Shown one piece after another: positions 13,839-17,818 of a stretch of 17,818 nt of DNA. The first letter of the stretch is position 1. Each line of letters begins with the position of its first letter. Under the pieces are notes generated by a model. That model ran no database searches. It was not told the origin of the DNA and saw only the letters and a program-made list of their open reading frames with translations. This stretch comes from T3Sed10-241 sp036751905 (GTDB taxonomy: Bacteria > Bacteroidota > Bacteroidia > Flavobacteriales_D > Cryomorphaceae), in assembly GCA_036751905.1 (NCBI GenBank), contig DAIOTP010000072.1, positions 1 through 17,818 on the forward strand. The letters are read 5' to 3'. Both the position numbers and the translations under genes were made by a program.

Positions 13839-14261
13839 ATGATGAAAAAACTTATCTTTTGCCTCTTCATTTCCATGAGCCTGAGTGCAATGGCACAAAA
13901 AAGCGAAAACTTGAATTCGCTCATGCAAGAGGAACTGCGCATACTCGTTGATGGCCTTGGTGCGAGCCCTGTACAAATTTATGAAATGGCCAACATCATC
14001 AGCCCGCGCAATGAAAGCATGCGCACCCATCTGGAAACCGCGGAGCAGCTAGAATTGCGCAAGGCTCTTGCAGGCGAGATGGATGACGCAACACAGCAAT
14101 GGTTCGACAGTGAAATTGGCAAGAGCCGCTTGCATGCCGCCAACATATGGGAAGAGGCAGCAGGCAACATGGTTGCCGTTTTCAACAGCAGTCAACTGAC
14201 AAAGTATACTGAGGAAATCAAGCCGGCCATTGAGCAGTTGTATGGTATTGGCAACAAATAA
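13839..14261 (+). CDS. Small secreted helical protein, unknown function
   Basis: A 140-aa protein with signal peptide MMKKLIFCLFISMSLSAMAQ, cleaved after AMA. A second ATG directly follows (13842) and would serve equally well. The mature ~120 residues are mostly predicted helix, rich in Glu, Ala, Asn and Met, with no Cys and no motif I recognise. Two regions carry charged helix patterns (LETAEQLELRKALAGEMDD and YTEEIKPAIEQLYG). The gene begins 5 nt after the haem/copper lipoprotein stop, so it is likely the third gene of that operon and may assist that protein. The function is not assigned. Confidence 0.7.
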   Translation: MMKKLIFCLFISMSLSAMAQKSENLNSLMQEELRILVDGLGASPVQIYEMANIISPRNESMRTHLETAEQLELRKALAGEMDDATQQWFDSEIGKSRLHAANIWEEAAGNMVAVFNSSQLTKYTEEIKPAIEQLYGIGNK

Positions 14262-14330
14262 GTTCTCTCATTGGATGGGAGGCTGAGATCACTTACATTG
14301 CTCCCATGCGATAACCCATGCACAGCGAAT

Positions 14331-14364
14331 TTTGCGAAGGCAACAACTTCGGTCTATAATTTGT
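14331..14364 (+). promoter_or_regulatory. Candidate promoter of the LPP20-like lipoprotein gene
   Basis: TTTG at 14331-14334 and TATAATTTG at 14356-14364 are separated by 21 nt. This resembles the Bacteroidota TTTG / TAnnTTTG pair, with one extra base in the -7 element. The ATG at 14398 is 33 nt further on. Confidence 0.4.
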
Positions 14365-14397
14365 AATCATCATTGGCGTCACATTAAGCTTACTTCC

Positions 14398-15738
14398 ATG
14401 AACCCACTCAAGATTGTATGCTCAGTTTTTTTGCTGTCTTTGATATTCGCATCCTGCAAAAGAGACCGGCTCGTGGACAGTTCCGTGAAAGGTCGCCCTG
14501 TATGGGTATACGGCATTGAGCCCAATGCCATCATTGTAGAAGCAAGTGGCCGCAGCCACGACGAAGCCCGCGAAAAGGCCTTCACCGCTGTCAAAGAATC
14601 GATTGTAAACTCCGTGGCCGTCAATGTGAATTCTACAGTACAGCTGGAGGTTTCCGAAAAGGTGATGAACAATGTGCGGCAATTTCGTGAAAACACCCAA
14701 GTGAATACCACGGTGAGCAGCGCCTTTCTGAGCAGTTTGCGCGGCGTACACATCAACAAGGCGAGCGATTGGTATTGGGAGCAGCGCCGCACTCCCGAAA
14801 AGGTGCGCTATGTGGTATACCACATCAAATATCCCTTCAGCCAGGAGGAGCTCAGCGCTTATATCGCCGAGTGGGAAGCCCTCGATCAGGAGTTGAACAG
14901 CGAATTGCAAAAGCTCAACAGCCGGGCAGAGCAAACCCAAAACATCAGCGAGCTGGAGGTATTGTGTACAGAAGCCGAGAGGCTTACAGAAATCTTCAAA
15001 GAGCCGCGCAGGAGCCTTGCGGCAAATACTGCCACCCGGATACGTCAGAAAATGGCTGACACACGCCTTGAAGTAATCGAACACCAAAGGGGAGAAATAT
15101 TGGTGGCCTTGCGCAGCAATGGCGACCGCATGCGCCTTGCCGAACCGCTGCGTTTTCAAAGTCCATGTGCAAGCATCATAGATCAAAGATTTATAGAAGA
15201 AGAAGCCTTTTACCTCGTCCATTATGATGCAGCCTTCTGCGACAAGCCCGATCAAAAAATTGTCCTCAGCGCAAGCATCGATGGGCGTGAGCTCAGCGCC
15301 AATATTGCCATTCCCGAGGATCCCAACCATGTGCGCCTCAGCATTGCAGGCCCATTGCGCCTACAGCGCTTGCAAGGCAGCCTGCACGAATGGCAATTGC
15401 CCTTGCGCATACTGAGCGATGAAGCGGTGGACATTGTGGAAGTCGAAATAAGCCTCGAACGAAATTCCGGACGCCTGCTCGCCTCGCTGTCAAGGCGCGG
15501 CAGGGCAGGAATTTACACCCATATCCGCCAGCCACTTGATGCGCAATTTCAGGGACGGGGTGACCACGCATTGCGCTTTACCGCTCCCAGACATACCAAC
15601 GAAGCTGACGACATTTTCACCTCACTTTTTGAGAACAGCGCATCATATATTGCCTCGGGACGCATCAACTACCGCCGCAATGGCAGCGAAGAGCTGCGCA
15701 GCTACCGCTTTGAGCACTTGAACGTATTGCTGCGCTAA
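14398..15738 (+). CDS. LPP20-like lipoprotein with C-terminal beta-rich region
   Basis: A 446-aa predicted lipoprotein. The ATG at 14398 is chosen over the longer frame from 14332 because it gives a standard signal with lipobox FASC and lipid Cys20; the longer start adds a charged stretch. Residues ~35-130 resemble the LPP20/flagellar-assembly-T type domain: RPVWVYG, IIVEASGRSHDEAREKAF, then helices with a Val/Asn-rich strand. A charged, mostly helical stretch follows (~145-230; EWEALDQELNSELQKLNSR, ELEVLCTEAERL), possibly coiled coil. The final ~200 residues are beta-rich, with repeating VEISLERNSGRLLASL-type strands, and match nothing I know. The role is probably in the cell envelope. It lies between a redox cluster and gmhA with its own likely promoter. 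Confidence 0.7.
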   Translation: MNPLKIVCSVFLLSLIFASCKRDRLVDSSVKGRPVWVYGIEPNAIIVEASGRSHDEAREKAFTAVKESIVNSVAVNVNSTVQLEVSEKVMNNVRQFRENTQVNTTVSSAFLSSLRGVHINKASDWYWEQRRTPEKVRYVVYHIKYPFSQEELSAYIAEWEALDQELNSELQKLNSRAEQTQNISELEVLCTEAERLTEIFKEPRRSLAANTATRIRQKMADTRLEVIEHQRGEILVALRSNGDRMRLAEPLRFQSPCASIIDQRFIEEEAFYLVHYDAAFCDKPDQKIVLSASIDGRELSANIAIPEDPNHVRLSIAGPLRLQRLQGSLHEWQLPLRILSDEAVDIVEVEISLERNSGRLLASLSRRGRAGIYTHIRQPLDAQFQGRGDHALRFTAPRHTNEADDIFTSLFENSASYIASGRINYRRNGSEELRSYRFEHLNVLLR

Positions 15739-15784
15739 GCACTGCATGGTAAGCCCATGCACGCTTTCGATTTTAAAGAATTGC

Positions 15785-15792
15785 TACATTTG
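15785..15792 (+). promoter_or_regulatory. Candidate -7 element of the gmhA promoter
   Basis: TACATTTG matches TAnnTTTG exactly and lies 15 nt before the ATG at 15808; TTTC at 15765-15768 could be a weak -33 element. This position implies that translation starts at 15808, not at the earlier ATG at 15757. The same octamer precedes the response-regulator gene. Confidence 0.4.
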
Positions 15793-15807
15793 GCAAAAAG
15801 CAGGGCC

Positions 15808-16377
15808 ATGCAAAACAATATTGAAGCACATTTCAGGGAAGCCCAGGCCTTACTGGAAAAGGTTCTGAGCAACACCCATTTTATCGACAGTATTGAAACT
15901 GCCGGAAATATGATGGTGGAAACCATTCGGCAGCGGGGCAAAATAATAAGCTGTGGCAACGGTGGCTCCATGTGCGATGCCATGCACTTTGCCGAAGAGC
16001 TGAGTGGGCGCTACAGGGATGACCGACCCAGCCTGCCCGCCATCGCCATCAGCGATCCCTCGCACCTCAGCTGCGTAGGCAATGACTACGGGTATGCACA
16101 CGTTTTTTCGCGGTTCGTGGAGGGCCTGGGCCAACCGGGCGATATACTGCTCGCCATCAGCACCAGCGGAAATTCTGAGAACGTGGTACGCGCCGCACAG
16201 GCAGCGCTCAATTGTGGCATGAAGGTGGTGGCCCTTACGGGAAAAAATGGTGGCCAACTGGCGCCCCTTGCCACGGTCGAAATACGGGTGCCGCACCAAG
16301 GCTATGCCGACCGCGTACAAGAAATACACATCAAAGTGATTCACAGCCTAATTGATCATATAGAACGAAATACATAA
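15808..16377 (+). CDS. gmhA: Sedoheptulose 7-phosphate isomerase
   Basis: A 189-aa cytoplasmic SIS-fold enzyme that converts D-sedoheptulose 7-phosphate to D-glycero-D-manno-heptose 7-phosphate, the first step of ADP-heptose synthesis for LPS core. It aligns throughout with E. coli GmhA: SCGNGGSxCDAMHFAEELSGRYR (48-70), AIAISDxSHLSCVGNDYGY, AISTSGNSENV (phosphate-binding Ser/Thr), and EIRVPHQGYADRVQEIHIKVIH. The metal/catalytic residues corresponding to E. coli H61, E65, Q172 and H180 are present as H60, E64, Q171 and H179. The frame is open from 15757, which would add 17 residues not found in the family, so the ATG at 15808 is preferred. It is followed 32 nt later by the YifB gene. Confidence 0.95.
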   Translation: MQNNIEAHFREAQALLEKVLSNTHFIDSIETAGNMMVETIRQRGKIISCGNGGSMCDAMHFAEELSGRYRDDRPSLPAIAISDPSHLSCVGNDYGYAHVFSRFVEGLGQPGDILLAISTSGNSENVVRAAQAALNCGMKVVALTGKNGGQLAPLATVEIRVPHQGYADRVQEIHIKVIHSLIDHIERNT

Positions 16378-16409
16378 GCCATTTCTCCCACTAACCAAAT
16401 CGCAAATAG

Positions 16410-17818
16410 ATGCTCATCAAAACCTTTGGAAGTGCCGTGTACGGCGTCGACGCAATCACCATCACCGTAGAGGTGAATGTGGACACAGGAGTGAATTTTT
16501 TGCTCGTGGGCCTGCCCGACAGTGCTGTAAAAGAGAGCCAACAACGCATAGAAGCAGCCCTTAAAAACAACGGTTACCGCCTTCCCGGCAAAAAAATCAC
16601 CATCAACATGGCGCCTGCCGATATCCGCAAAGAAGGTTCCGCCTATGACTTGCCACTCGCCATGGGCATACTCGCGGCCTCGGAGCAGATACATGCTCCG
16701 GAGATAGACCGCTACCTGATCATGGGTGAACTCAGCCTCGACGGCAGCCTGCAACCCATCAAAGGCTCCCTGCCCATGGCCATCAAAGCGCGCGATGAGG
16801 GGTTCAAAGGCTTTGTGCTTCCGGTAGCCAATGCGCGCGAAGCCGCAATTGTGGAAGGCCTCGACGTATATGCAGCCAATGACATTCTGGAGGCCATCAC
16901 CGTGCTCACTGCTCCGGGCCAGATAGCCCCATTGAAGGTGGACATTCGCGAAACCTTCAGGCTCAGTGAAGGCGACCATACCCTTGACTTTGCCGATGTA
17001 AAAGGACAGGAAAATGTGAAGCGGGCCCTGGAAATAGCCGCCGCGGGTGGTCACAACATCATACTCATAGGGCCTCCGGGTGTGGGCAAAACAATGCTCG
17101 CCAAGCGCATACCGACCATACTGCCGCCACTTACACTGGAGGAAGCACTGGAAACAACGAAAATCCACTCCGTTTCTGGAATTTTGCCCAACAATGTGTC
17201 GCTGGTCACAGAGCGCCCATTCCGCAATCCCCACCATACCGTAAGCGATGTGGCCTTGGTGGGCGGTGGCAGCAATCCCAAGCCGGGCGAAATATCTCTG
17301 GCCCACAACGGGATCCTGTTTCTCGATGAGCTGCCCGAATTCAAGCGCGCGGTGCTCGAAGTGCTGCGCCAGCCGTTGGAGGACCGCATCGTGACCATAT
17401 CAAGGGCCAAGATCAGTGTGGATTACCCATCCTCATTTATGCTGGTAGCAAGCATGAACCCCTCCCCCAGCGGTGATTTTTTCAAGCCGGGCGAGTCGGC
17501 CGATAGCGAATTTGCCGTAAGGCGCTACCTGGCCAAAATATCAGGGCCCCTCATGGACCGCATCGACCTACACATTGAGGTAAACCCTGTGGCATTCGAA
17601 GAATTGCGCAACCGCACGCCCGGTGAATCATCGCGTGCCATACGGGCGCGTGTCATTGCAGCACGCGAAATCCAAAACAAGCGGTACGCAGGTCAGGAAG
17701 GCATTTACAGCAATTCGCAGCTTTCGCCCAAACTCATGAAGGAGCATTGTGATGTAGACGCTTCCGGAGAAGCCTTGCTCAAGAATGCCGTGGAACGCCT
17801 CGGTTTCTCAGCACGCTC
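16410..17818 (+). CDS. YifB/ComM-family Mg-chelatase-like AAA ATPase (3' partial)
   Basis: The first 469 codons of a ~510-aa protein; the window ends inside it. The N-terminal Lon-protease-like (ChlI) domain (~1-170) reads VGLPDSAVKESQQRI, NMAPADIRKEGSAYDLPLA and GELSLDGSL. The AAA core has Walker A GPPGVGKT (221-228, K227), the FRNPHHTVSD segment, Walker B ILFLDELPEF (D306, E307) and an intact KISGPLMDRIDLH. The C-terminal Mg-chelatase domain starts near SSRAIRARVIAAREIQ. The NPSPSG segment lacks the cysteines seen in proteobacterial members, which is usual in Bacteroidota. ComM in Vibrio is a DNA branch-migration helicase in natural transformation; a similar role here is inference. It starts 32 nt after gmhA, probably on the same transcript. 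No stop is seen in the visible frame. Confidence 0.93.
   Translation, partial: MLIKTFGSAVYGVDAITITVEVNVDTGVNFLLVGLPDSAVKESQQRIEAALKNNGYRLPGKKITINMAPADIRKEGSAYDLPLAMGILAASEQIHAPEIDRYLIMGELSLDGSLQPIKGSLPMAIKARDEGFKGFVLPVANAREAAIVEGLDVYAANDILEAITVLTAPGQIAPLKVDIRETFRLSEGDHTLDFADVKGQENVKRALEIAAAGGHNIILIGPPGVGKTMLAKRIPTILPPLTLEEALETTKIHSVSGILPNNVSLVTERPFRNPHHTVSDVALVGGGSNPKPGEISLAHNGILFLDELPEFKRAVLEVLRQPLEDRIVTISRAKISVDYPSSFMLVASMNPSPSGDFFKPGESADSEFAVRRYLAKISGPLMDRIDLHIEVNPVAFEELRNRTPGESSRAIRARVIAAREIQNKRYAGQEGIYSNSQLSPKLMKEHCDVDASGEALLKNAVERLGFSAR

Noticed and set aside
14422..15330. 302-codon minus-strand frame
   Set aside because: It is antisense to the LPP20-like lipoprotein, which has a signal peptide and a recognisable domain. 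The antisense product shows neither.
16356..17306. Long open frame (316 codons) on the minus strand
   Set aside because: It lies antisense to the YifB coding sequence, whose motifs are unmistakable, and its protein has the odd His/Gly/Phe-rich make-up of a mirror frame.
17454..17530. Missing cysteines in the YifB NPSPSG segment
   Set aside because: Bacteroidota members of the family commonly have NPSPSG here instead of the NPCPCG type, so this is not a defect.

Overview
The window reads as a chromosomal segment of a marine- or freshwater-type member of Bacteroidota, most likely Flavobacteriales-like. The reasons are a T9SS type A C-terminal sorting domain, a TonB-dependent receptor with an N-terminal carboxypeptidase-regulatory-like domain, many short-signal lipoproteins with acidic residues after the lipid cysteine, a DnaK of the GGGTHD type, a Bacteroidota-type YifB, and promoter elements close to TAnnTTTG. 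No tRNA, rRNA, CRISPR array, insertion sequence or phage gene was seen.

Left part (about 100-9340, all on the minus strand). In transcription order: a secreted MORN-repeat protein, a TonB-dependent receptor, a large surface-type lipoprotein, two tandemly duplicated small lipoproteins of unknown family, a PhoB-like response regulator overlapping a PhoR-like histidine kinase by 4 nt, and an orphan T9SS sorting-domain fragment. Two strong intrinsic terminators sit on either side of the first small lipoprotein (207 aa). Several upstream regions (MORN gene, receptor, second small lipoprotein, response regulator, T9SS fragment) carry (T/A)TAAC-like direct repeats one DNA turn (10-11 bp) apart, the layout expected for tandem binding of PhoB-family regulators. 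I read this part as an outer-membrane uptake locus governed by its own two-component system, possibly phosphate-responsive. The substrate is not shown by the sequence.

Right part (about 9480-17818, all on the plus strand). dnaK with a long leader and a clear terminator is followed by a three-gene cluster: a redoxin-like lipoprotein with a CPLC motif, a lipoprotein joining a c-type haem site to a copper-monooxygenase (PHM)-like fold, and a small secreted protein. After that come an LPP20-like lipoprotein, gmhA (sedoheptulose 7-phosphate isomerase, ADP-heptose synthesis for LPS), and the first 469 codons of a YifB/ComM-family AAA ATPase that runs off the window.

The most interesting material is the left part: the coherent receptor/lipoprotein/two-component locus, its repeated promoter motif, and the undescribed duplicated lipoprotein family.
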